DNA of 8,390 bases from Acidobacteriota bacterium (GTDB taxonomy: Bacteria > Acidobacteriota > Vicinamibacteria > Vicinamibacterales > UBA2999). A program made the position numbers and the translations under genes. The notes under the pieces were generated by a model that did not search any database, was not told where the DNA came from, and was given only the letters and a program-made list of their open reading frames with translations. The stretch lies in contig CANJYC010000064.1 of the NCBI GenBank assembly GCA_947478985.1, forward strand, positions 1-8,390, read 5' to 3'. Of this stretch, positions 1-5,696 are shown one piece after another. Numbering within the stretch: the stretch's first letter is position 1; each line of letters begins with the position of its first letter.

Positions 1-569
1 GTCGGGATGATGCAGAAGGCGCACTTGTAGTCGCACCCTTCGGCAATCTTCACGTAGGCGTAGTGGCGCGGTGTGGCCAGGAGGCGTGGCGTCTCGGCGT
101 CGTAGATGTAGGTCGGCAGGTCGGCGGCTTTCGTGCTGCCAGGGGTGCCGGCCCGTTCGCCGTTCGCGCGCAGCAGCGGGATAAGTCCGCTCCCCGGCGC
201 CTGTTCGCTGCCGGCGGAGCCGGCCGCGCCGCCGATCGCGCGGACGATGTCGGGCACGTTGCCGGTGCCGAGCACGGCGTCGATTTCCGGAATCTGCGCC
301 TTCAGCTCATCGCGATAGCGCTCGCCCATGCAGCCGGTGACGACCAGGGTCCGGCAGTGGCCGGTCTTCTTGTACTCCGCCATCTCGAGGATGGTGTCGA
401 TCGACTCCTGCTTGGCCTTGTCGATAAAGGCGCAGGTGTTGACGATGAGCACGTCGGCCTCGGCGGCATCGCGCGTGAGCTCGTGGCCCGACTGCTGGGC
501 GAGCCCCAGCATCACCTCGGAATCGACGAGGTTCTTGGGGCAGCCGAGCGAGATCATGCCAATTTTCAT
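1..569 (-). CDS. rimO: RimO, ribosomal protein S12 methylthiotransferase (N-terminal part, runs off left edge)
   Basis: RimO is a cytoplasmic radical-SAM enzyme with two Fe-S clusters that methylthiolates the conserved aspartate of ribosomal protein S12. The 189 codons present begin with an ATG at 569 and read MKIGMISLGCPKNLVDSE, the RimO hallmark (MiaB has a different TFGCQMN-type start). The three cysteines of the first cluster are C10, C46 (NTCAFID) and C80 (VTGCMGER). The radical-SAM motif CxxxCxxC is at C179, C183 and C186 (EGCDYKCAFC), a few codons before the window edge, so the rest of the radical-SAM domain and the TRAM domain lie outside. Between the two domains (about residues 112-152) is a Gly/Ala/Ser-rich linker that seems longer than in typical RimO. 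No Shine-Dalgarno precedes the ATG; the leader is instead pyrimidine-rich (CCTCCTCCCC). It is transcribed divergently from asnS. The start is supported by family alignment; MiaB or MtaB is an unlikely alternative. Confidence 0.93.
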   Translation of the reverse strand, partial: MKIGMISLGCPKNLVDSEVMLGLAQQSGHELTRDAAEADVLIVNTCAFIDKAKQESIDTILEMAEYKKTGHCRTLVVTGCMGERYRDELKAQIPEIDAVLGTGNVPDIVRAIGGAAGSAGSEQAPGSGLIPLLRANGERAGTPGSTKAADLPTYIYDAETPRLLATPRHYAYVKIAEGCDYKCAFCIIP

Positions 570-649
570 GTGGGGTATCGGCAAGGGGAGGAGGTCAGGC
601 CCCTGTCGCGACGATCCAAGGATACTCGACGGATAATCGTCGGACCGAA
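570..649. promoter_or_regulatory. Divergent rimO/asnS intergenic region, presumed to hold both promoters
   Basis: These 80 bp separate the start codons of rimO (minus) and asnS (plus), so they should contain promoters for both. The visible structure is an inverted repeat, CGACG (627-631) and CGTCG (638-642), flanking GATAAT (632-637). GATAAT matches the bacterial -10 consensus at five of six positions on the plus strand. No convincing -35 hexamer lies 17 bp upstream, and a start there would leave asnS with a leader of only a few nucleotides. A purine-rich tract (584-599, AGGGGAGGAGG) resembles a Shine-Dalgarno on the plus strand, but no start codon follows it in the asnS frame. On the minus strand it is the pyrimidine-rich rimO leader. 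The promoter role is inferred from geometry. Confidence 0.4.
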
Positions 650-2068
650 ATGCCCACTACTGACCATGTCGCCGTCTCGTCGGTGCTGCAGGGACAGGAG
701 CCGACCGGCAGCGTTGTGACCGTTCGCGGCTGGGTGCGGACGCGCCGCGATTCGAAGGCCGGATTCTCGTTCATTCATCTGCACGACGGATCCTGTTTCG
801 ATGCCGTCCAGGTGGTGGCCGCCGCCGCATTGCCCAACTACGACAGCGAGATCCGGAAGCTGACCTCGGGCTGTTCGGTCGTTGCCCGCGGCGTCGTAAC
901 CCAGAGCCAGGGCCAGGGCCAGGCGGTCGAGCTGCACGCCGAGACCGTTGAGGTTGTCGGCTGGGTCGAGGACCCGGAGGCGTACCCGATTCAGCCGAAG
1001 CGCACATCGTTCGAATATCTCCGGGAGGTCGCCCACCTCCGCCCCAGGACGAACACCCTCGGTGCCGTGGCGCGCGTCCGGCACTGCCTCAGCATGGCGG
1101 TGCACCGCTATTTCCACGAGCACGGCTTCTTCTGGGTCCATACGCCGATCGTGACGGCCAGCGATGCCGAGGGCGCAGGAGAGATGTTCCGGGTCAGCAC
1201 CCTCGATGTCGCGAACATCGCGGCGATTCCGCGCACGCCGGACGGCCGTGCCGATTTTTCGCAGGACTTCTTTGGCAAAGAGGCCTTTCTCACGGTCAGC
1301 GGACAGCTGAACGTCGAGGCGTACTGCTGCGCCTTGTCGAAGGTCTACACGTTCGGGCCGACGTTCCGTGCTGAGAACAGCAACACCAGTCGCCACCTGG
1401 CTGAATTCTGGATGGTGGAGCCCGAGATCGCCTTTGCCGATCTGGCCGACGACGCGGCGCTGGCGGAGTCATTCCTCAAGTACATCTTCACGGCGCTCCT
1501 CAACGAGCGCGGCGACGATTTGAAGTTTTTCGCCGAGCGCATCGACACGCAGTGCATCGCCCGCCTCGAGGCCTTCGTCAACTCGGCGTTCGAGCGGATG
1601 TCCTACACCGATGCCATCGCGGCGCTTGAGAAGAGCGGCAAGGCCTTTGAGTTTCCGGTTCGCTGGGGCATTGACCTGCAGTCGGAGCACGAGCGCTGGC
1701 TGACCGAGGAACACGTCAAGAGCCCGGTGGTGGTGATGAACTACCCGAAGGAGATCAAGGCGTTCTACATGCGCATGAATGACGACGGAAGAACCGTCGC
1801 CGCCATGGATGTCCTGGCGCCTGGCATCGGCGAGATCATCGGCGGTTCACAGCGCGAGGAGCGGCTCGACTGTCTCGACCGTCGGCTGGCGGAACTGCAC
1901 CTGGATCCGCAGGCGTACTGGTGGTACCGCGACCTGCGGCGGTTCGGGACGGTGCCGCACGCGGGTTTCGGTCTGGGCCTCGAGCGGACGATTCTCTACG
2001 CCACCGGCATGGCCAACATCCGCGACGTCATCCCGTTCCCCCGGACGCCCGGACACGCCGCATTCTAG
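650..2068 (+). CDS. asnS: Asparaginyl-tRNA synthetase (class II aaRS)
   Basis: AsnRS charges tRNA-Asn with asparagine using ATP in the cytoplasm. The 472-residue product matches the usual bacterial length (466 in E. coli). It has an N-terminal OB-fold anticodon-binding domain (about residues 20-105, VTVRGWVRTRRDSKAG) and a class IIb catalytic domain. Motif 1 is around residues 140-168, motif 2 is FRAENSNTSRHLAEFW with R240, and motif 3 is GFGLGLERTILY (439-450) with R446. The C-terminus IPFPRTPGHAAF is nearly that of the E. coli enzyme. YLREVAHLRPRTN, GAGEMFRVSTLD and APGIGEIIGGSQREER are AsnRS-type and separate it from AspRS and LysRS. The ATG at 650 gives an N-terminus that aligns with E. 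coli AsnS; there is no strong Shine-Dalgarno upstream. It is monocistronic in this window, divergent from rimO and convergent with the TIM-barrel gene. Confidence 0.97.
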   Translation: MPTTDHVAVSSVLQGQEPTGSVVTVRGWVRTRRDSKAGFSFIHLHDGSCFDAVQVVAAAALPNYDSEIRKLTSGCSVVARGVVTQSQGQGQAVELHAETVEVVGWVEDPEAYPIQPKRTSFEYLREVAHLRPRTNTLGAVARVRHCLSMAVHRYFHEHGFFWVHTPIVTASDAEGAGEMFRVSTLDVANIAAIPRTPDGRADFSQDFFGKEAFLTVSGQLNVEAYCCALSKVYTFGPTFRAENSNTSRHLAEFWMVEPEIAFADLADDAALAESFLKYIFTALLNERGDDLKFFAERIDTQCIARLEAFVNSAFERMSYTDAIAALEKSGKAFEFPVRWGIDLQSEHERWLTEEHVKSPVVVMNYPKEIKAFYMRMNDDGRTVAAMDVLAPGIGEIIGGSQREERLDCLDRRLAELHLDPQAYWWYRDLRRFGTVPHAGFGLGLERTILYATGMANIRDVIPFPRTPGHAAF

Positions 2069-2083
2069 AAGATTGCGCTAGAA
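2063..2083. repeat. Inverted repeat spanning the two convergent stop codons
   Basis: TTCTAG at 2063-2068 and CTAGAA at 2078-2083 form a 6-bp inverted repeat around the 9-bp gap between asnS and the convergent minus-strand gene. The symmetry arises because both proteins end in Phe followed by TAG. The stem is AT-rich and short and no U-tract follows, so I do not call it a terminator. No other terminator is visible between the two genes. Confidence 0.5.
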
Positions 2084-2950
2084 GGTCACGAACGCCCGTT
2101 CGAAGCGCTCGCGCGCCTTCGCGCAGCGTTTCAGCACGTCGACCGGATCGCCGCTGCCGCCGCTGACCTCGAACATCATCACGCCGTCGTAGCCGATCTT
2201 CTGCGTTTCCATCAGCGCCACATCCCAGTTGATCGAGCCGCCGAAGGGCACGAGATGTTCGTCGCGCGTGCCGCGGTTGTCGTGCACGTGCGTCGTCAGG
2301 AGGTGGCCGGACACGGCTTCGATGGCGTCGTCGAGGTCGCCCATCATGTTGGCGTGGCCGTAGTCGAGGCAGATGCCGGCGTCGAGTCCGTCAAGGTCCT
2401 CTTCGAGCAGTTGCACCAGTGCCTCGGCGCTGCCGAGGCGGTTCGGCAACACCTCAAGTGCCACCCTGACGTTCACTGCCGCGGCGCGCTCGACGATCTC
2501 CTCGATGCTGCGCCGCGCTGCGGCCGGCTGGTTGTCGTCGCTCGACATCGCGCGGGAGGTCCCGGGGGGCTGTCCGGAGTCGGGTGTGCCGAGGTGCAGG
2601 ACGAGGTAGCGGAACGGGCACTGCCCGGCGAGGAGGAGCGCTGCCTCAGTCTCCGCGACGGCAGCCCCTCGCCGCTGTTCGTTGCCCGACGCATTCGAGT
2701 ACGGCGCGAGCCATGTGCGGCCGTTCATACCGTCAGCAATGGGCGCGTGGACCGAGTGCAGGTCGAGCCGCGTATCTGAGAGCCATTCACCAAGCTGGGC
2801 GATTGCATGAGGGTCGCGGTAGTCGAAGTGTGTGCGCGTGGCGCACAGTTCGACAGCCTCGAACCCGTGTGCCGCGATATGCACCAGGTGCTCCCGCGTG
2901 AGCCGCGTGTCGTGAAAGAGATGCGTCGAGATGCCGAACCGGCGGTCCAT
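2078..2950 (-). CDS. Sugar phosphate isomerase/epimerase-like TIM-barrel protein (xylose isomerase-like, AP endonuclease 2 family)
   Basis: The 290-residue product has the size and motif order of the xylose-isomerase-like TIM-barrel superfamily (COG1082/PF01261), divalent-metal enzymes that isomerise or epimerise sugars or hydrolyse related substrates. It begins RFGISTHLFHD, a typical first strand. Candidate metal or active-site residues are H65/H68 (LHSVHAP), H119 (VLHLG), E166 (ALEVLPN), D196 and H199 (CLDYGHANM), H221/H223/D224 (HVHDN), H232 (HLVPFGGSINW) and E261 (MFEVSG). There is no signal peptide, so it is cytosolic. It is the last gene of the minus-strand cluster, 83 bp after the kinase gene. 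That gap holds a TAGAAT -10-like hexamer (2984-2989) without a clear -35, and a hairpin just before the ATG, so separate expression is possible. The substrate cannot be read from sequence; a DNA repair endonuclease IV role is unlikely because its zinc-ligand pattern is not complete here. Confidence 0.8.
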   Translation of the reverse strand: MDRRFGISTHLFHDTRLTREHLVHIAAHGFEAVELCATRTHFDYRDPHAIAQLGEWLSDTRLDLHSVHAPIADGMNGRTWLAPYSNASGNEQRRGAAVAETEAALLLAGQCPFRYLVLHLGTPDSGQPPGTSRAMSSDDNQPAAARRSIEEIVERAAAVNVRVALEVLPNRLGSAEALVQLLEEDLDGLDAGICLDYGHANMMGDLDDAIEAVSGHLLTTHVHDNRGTRDEHLVPFGGSINWDVALMETQKIGYDGVMMFEVSGGSGDPVDVLKRCAKARERFERAFVTF

Positions 2951-2956
2951 AGGTGT

Positions 2957-2975
2957 GGCCCGGATGGCTCGGGCC
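2957..2975 (-). other. Hairpin immediately upstream of the TIM-barrel gene start
   Basis: GGCCCG (2957-2962) and CGGGCC (2970-2975) form a perfect 6-bp stem with a 7-nt loop, ending 6 nt before the ATG at 2950 on the minus strand. It occupies the place where a Shine-Dalgarno would sit, and no Shine-Dalgarno is visible. It could affect initiation, or be chance in GC-rich DNA. No U-tract follows, so it is not a terminator. Confidence 0.3.
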
Positions 2976-3033
2976 GAACATGGATTCTAGCCGACAGGAG
3001 TGGGCGGCGAGCGGTGGGCCTGCGGCTCGTGCG

Positions 3034-4068
3034 TTACCGCAGCTCGTCGAGGTGCGCCGCGAGCAGCGCCCGGAGGCGCGCAAACCGCGGGTAGCGCTGC
3101 AGAACGGCACGCACGTAGTTGAGCGTGCGCGGGATGTACTGGATGTAGACGGTGTTGTTCTTGGACGTCGTCTGAAAGCCAAACGTGCCCAGTGCCTTGA
3201 TGTTGCGCTGCAGGGCCATGAGATCGAAACGGCGGCGGAACTCCATCGCGTCCGGCACCGTGCCCCAGGTGCCGCGCAGCGCGAGAAAATACGCCATCAG
3301 TTCCTCGACCTGCTGCTCGGTGAAGTCGACGTAAGAGTCGCGAAGCAGCGAGGCGAGGTCATACGTGTCCGGCCCGAGCCGCGCATCCTGGAAGTCGATG
3401 ACGTAGAGGCTGCCTTCGTGGAGCATGAGATTACGGCTGTGGTAGTCGCGATGGCAGAGGACCCGCGGCTCGCCCGCCAGTTCTGTGGCGACGGCTGTGA
3501 ATTCCGCCCCGAGTGCCTCGCGGTCGGCTGGAGACAGCGAGGCGCCGCGGTAGGCCTCCAGAAAGTGCTTCACGAAGAACTGCAGCTCCCACATCAGCTT
3601 GTCGACGTCGAATGCGATGCCGTAGGGGAGATACTCCGGCGACTGGAGCTCGTGCCCACGCCGCTGCATTGTGTCGATGAAGGACACCGCCTGGCGATAG
3701 CGGGCCGCGTGTTCGGCCGGCGACTGCGCGCCCAGGTGCGCCTGCAGCGTGACGTCGCCGAGGTCCTGCTGCGACATGATGCCGAGGGCGTCTGAATGCC
3801 CCAGGATGCGCGGCACCGGTACCGGCATCGCTGCGAGCAGCCGGGAGACATTCACGAAGGGCAGGGAGTCGAACGTCATCGCCCCTGGCTGGACGGCAAG
3901 CACCTGCGAGGGTTCGTGCGGGATGAGGACCCGGAAATACCGCCGGTCGCCGGCGTCGCCCGTGAGCGGCACCACTTTCGCGTGGCGCGCGGCCAGCCCG
4001 GTCTCGGCGAGAAAGCGATCGATGCGTGCGTGGACGTCGTTCCGGTTCTGCAGCTGAGATTCGGGCAT
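3034..4068 (-). CDS. AmgK-like sugar kinase (aminoglycoside phosphotransferase fold, COG3178 type)
   Basis: This 344-residue protein belongs to the APH/choline-kinase fold (PF01636). In the AmgK subgroup the enzyme uses ATP to phosphorylate the anomeric carbon of MurNAc or GlcNAc. The N-lobe starts with the subgroup signature GDAGDRRYFRV (37-47), and VLAVQPG (56-62) takes the place of the FIVMDAPP-like strand, so the usual ATP lysine is not evident. QDLGDVTL (101-108) is the hinge region. The catalytic loop is CHRDYHSRNLML with D208 and N213, and the metal-binding DFG equivalent is IDFQDARLGP with D225; DTYDLASLLRDSY follows as in COG3178 proteins. There is no signal peptide. It lies 34 bp downstream of the nucleotidyltransferase gene, the same partner as in the pseudomonad AmgK-MurU pair. 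The ATG at 4068 has only weak Shine-Dalgarno support. Substrate is inferred; an antibiotic-modifying role is unlikely given the context. Confidence 0.8.
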   Translation of the reverse strand: MPESQLQNRNDVHARIDRFLAETGLAARHAKVVPLTGDAGDRRYFRVLIPHEPSQVLAVQPGAMTFDSLPFVNVSRLLAAMPVPVPRILGHSDALGIMSQQDLGDVTLQAHLGAQSPAEHAARYRQAVSFIDTMQRRGHELQSPEYLPYGIAFDVDKLMWELQFFVKHFLEAYRGASLSPADREALGAEFTAVATELAGEPRVLCHRDYHSRNLMLHEGSLYVIDFQDARLGPDTYDLASLLRDSYVDFTEQQVEELMAYFLALRGTWGTVPDAMEFRRRFDLMALQRNIKALGTFGFQTTSKNNTVYIQYIPRTLNYVRAVLQRYPRFARLRALLAAHLDELR

Positions 4069-4102
4069 CAGGGTCTCATCGCCTCGAGTACGACGGGTAG
4101 GC

Positions 4103-5047
4103 TCACAGCGAAGCGATGGCCATCTGGTCGATGCGACGCTCGCCAGGCATCAGGTCGCCGTCGGCCGGGCGGATCGTCACGCCGATCCAGGACGTGTCCG
4201 CCGGCACGCGTGTGCCGTCGGTGACCACGCACTGTCGCAGCATCGCGCCTGCACCCACTTCCACATCGTCCCACAGGACCGAGTCCTCGACGCGTGCCGT
4301 CGGGTCGACCACGGTCCGTGCACCGTACGGCGTCGTGCGACCATCGCGTTCCGCGAGCAGCAGCGCCGTAGATAAATAGTCCGCCGGCGTGCCGATGTCG
4401 AAGAACTCCGCGTCGCAGACGTGGGCACGAATCGCACCCGCGCGAGCCGCGAGCAGGGCCGGGTAGAGCGTGGCGACGGATTCGTACGGCACGTGGTCCG
4501 GCACGGAGGCAAAGGCCTCGGCTTGTGCCACCTGCACGCCGATGAAGTGATACGAGTGCTGTGCGGCGCCGCGTCTGGCGAATCCCGTCACGACGTGACG
4601 ATCGTCAATCACCACCCCGCCGTACTTCTCAGGCTGCCGGTTCGGCACGACGGCCATGGTGACGAGCGCGCCCGAGCGCCCATGCGCCGCCACCAGCGCG
4701 GCGAGGTCGACATTGGTGAGTGTGTCGCCGTTGACGATGAGGAACGTCGACGCGTCGAGTAGCGGCAGCGCGCGCTTCGGACCTCCGGCCGAACCCAGCA
4801 CGGGTGTTTCCCACGAGTAGCGCACGCGCATGTCGAGATCGCTGCCGTCACCGATGTGGCGGGTCAGGGTGTGCGGCAGATGGTGGAGGTTGAGGACGGC
4901 GTCGGTGATGCCCCCGGCGCGAAGCGTTCGAAGGATGCGCCGGGCGAGCGGTTCGCCGGCGACGGGCAGCGCCGCCTTGGCACGGACCGAGGAGAGCGGG
5001 CGCAATCGCGTGGCGAGCCCGGCCGTCAGTACAAGGGCGGGGATCAT
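4103..5047 (-). CDS. Sugar-1-phosphate nucleotidyltransferase (MurU/ManC-like) with C-terminal left-handed beta-helix segment
   Basis: The enzyme should transfer an NMP from an NTP to a sugar-1-phosphate, giving an NDP-sugar and pyrophosphate in the cytosol. The N-terminus PALVLTAGLATRLRPLSS (3-20) followed by KAALPVAGEPL is the nucleotide-binding signature of PF00483 proteins, with R14 and K24 as key residues; the usual KP is KA here. VNGDTLTNVD (105-114) carries the metal-binding D108, and FFDIGTPADYL (215-225) carries the second acidic site, D217. Residues 248-275 (DPTARVEDSVLWDDVEVGAG) resemble hexapeptide left-handed beta-helix turns, as in GDP-mannose pyrophosphorylases and unlike the short MurU of Pseudomonas. 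The length is 314 residues. The start ATG at 5047 overlaps the stop of the CYTH gene (ATGA), and GAGAGGA directly precedes it, which indicates translational coupling. Together with the adjacent kinase it suggests a sugar activation route; whether the sugar is MurNAc, mannose, glucose or a heptose is open. Confidence 0.83.
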   Translation of the reverse strand: MIPALVLTAGLATRLRPLSSVRAKAALPVAGEPLARRILRTLRAGGITDAVLNLHHLPHTLTRHIGDGSDLDMRVRYSWETPVLGSAGGPKRALPLLDASTFLIVNGDTLTNVDLAALVAAHGRSGALVTMAVVPNRQPEKYGGVVIDDRHVVTGFARRGAAQHSYHFIGVQVAQAEAFASVPDHVPYESVATLYPALLAARAGAIRAHVCDAEFFDIGTPADYLSTALLLAERDGRTTPYGARTVVDPTARVEDSVLWDDVEVGAGAMLRQCVVTDGTRVPADTSWIGVTIRPADGDLMPGERRIDQMAIASL

Positions 5048-5601
5048 TCCTCTCGAAACACCATGTCATGTCCAAGCAGGCCGTACGCCTCCCGGTGCGA
5101 GAGAAAGAGTCCGCGGTACGACTCGAGAATGAAATCGGCAGGCGTGCGGCCGAGTGCGCGTGTCATCGCGAGGATGCCCTCCTCGCCGCCTTCAATTTCG
5201 ACGTAGGTTCCAACCGGCGTTTCATCGATTCCAATCGTCACGTCCTCGGCGGCGTACTCCTCGCGGTACTTCTCGTAGCGAAACCAGACGTGGAGGCCCA
5301 GTTCCTCGAAGACGTGCTGAAGGACCGCGCCGTCGCTGACGACAGTTTCGTGCTCTTCCCGTGTCTTCATGTGGCCGGGGTGCACGGGCCCCTTGAACGT
5401 GAGCAGGCTCTTGCCGCTCTCGGTGCGGATGCGCAGCGCACACTGCCGGCGGCGGAGCGACTCGTCCTCCGTGTCGAGCAGTGCGTCTTCCTGGAGGCGC
5501 CGGCAGCGCAGCGGCGTGGCGCCGGCCGCCACGATGGCGGCGCGGGCCTGGTCGGGGGAGTCGAAGCGGAGTTTGACTTCACGCTCAATGGTCGGCGTCA
5601 C
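5044..5601 (-). CDS. CYTH-domain protein (class IV adenylate cyclase / triphosphatase family)
   Basis: CYTH proteins form a beta-tunnel that binds triphosphorylated substrates with divalent metal; members are class IV adenylate cyclases, thiamine triphosphatases or inorganic triphosphatases. The 185-residue product is a full single domain. It opens with the diagnostic ExExK (E6, E8, K10 in IEREVKLRF). Tunnel residues follow in order: R57 and R59 (ALRIR), K70 (LTFKGP), R81, E83 and E85 (TREEHET), R108, K111 and R113 (RYEKYREEY), D126 (IGIDETP) and E135/E137 (YVEIEG). The RYEKYREEY...IDETPVGTYVEIEG arrangement is that of the CyaB-type subgroup. The start is a GTG at 5601 with an excellent Shine-Dalgarno, GGAGG, 6 nt upstream. 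It is the first gene of the cluster, begins just after the htrA terminator, and its TGA overlaps the ATG of the nucleotidyltransferase gene. The precise reaction cannot be assigned. Confidence 0.88.
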   Translation of the reverse strand: MTPTIEREVKLRFDSPDQARAAIVAAGATPLRCRRLQEDALLDTEDESLRRRQCALRIRTESGKSLLTFKGPVHPGHMKTREEHETVVSDGAVLQHVFEELGLHVWFRYEKYREEYAAEDVTIGIDETPVGTYVEIEGGEEGILAMTRALGRTPADFILESYRGLFLSHREAYGLLGHDMVFREE

Positions 5602-5607
5602 GTCTGG

Positions 5608-5612
5608 CCTCC
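5608..5612 (-). promoter_or_regulatory. Shine-Dalgarno GGAGG for the CYTH gene
   Basis: GGAGG on the minus strand lies 6 nt before the GTG at 5601-5599. It is the best ribosome-binding site in the window and decides the GTG start, since there is no competing ATG nearby. Confidence 0.8.
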
Positions 5613-5637
5613 GTGGTCCGCAGGCAGTGTGTCCCAG

Positions 5638-5673
5638 AAAAGCAACGGGCTCCGGGAACGATCCCGGAGCCCG
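5638..5673 (-). terminator. Rho-independent terminator of htrA
   Basis: Reading on the minus strand, a perfect 12-bp stem CGGGCTCCGGGA / TCCCGGAGCCCG (5662-5673 paired with 5646-5657, 4-nt loop) is followed directly by TTGCTTTT (5645-5638). It begins 24 bp after the htrA stop codon and ends before the Shine-Dalgarno of the CYTH gene, so it separates the M24/htrA unit from the CYTH cluster. The stem would form on the other strand too, but the T-tract is present only in the minus-strand direction. Confidence 0.85.
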
Positions 5674-5696
5674 CTACCGAGTGTCAAGTGCGGCCG

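Noticed and set aside
63..719. Open frame of 218 codons on the plus strand opposite rimO
   Set aside because: rimO on the minus strand accounts for the region with all six expected cysteines, and this frame also runs into the start of asnS.
566..1396. Long open frame on the minus strand opposite asnS (276 codons)
   Set aside because: It is antisense to a fully recognisable AsnRS, has no family-like motifs and an Arg/Gly/Asp-rich composition expected from the reverse of GC-rich coding sequence.
2089..2102. Palindrome CGAACGCCCGTTCG near the end of the TIM-barrel gene as a terminator
   Set aside because: It lies inside coding sequence, leaves a 2-nt loop (or a short stem with a larger loop) and has no T-tract.
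2953..3795. Open frame of 280 codons on the plus strand opposite the kinase gene
   Set aside because: It is a shadow of the AmgK-like kinase, whose catalytic motifs are intact on the minus strand; the plus-strand product has no recognisable features.
3034..4068. Aminoglycoside resistance gene
   Set aside because: The fold is shared, but the GDAGDRRYFRV signature, missing N-lobe lysine and adjacent nucleotidyltransferase point to an AmgK-type sugar kinase, not a drug-modifying enzyme.
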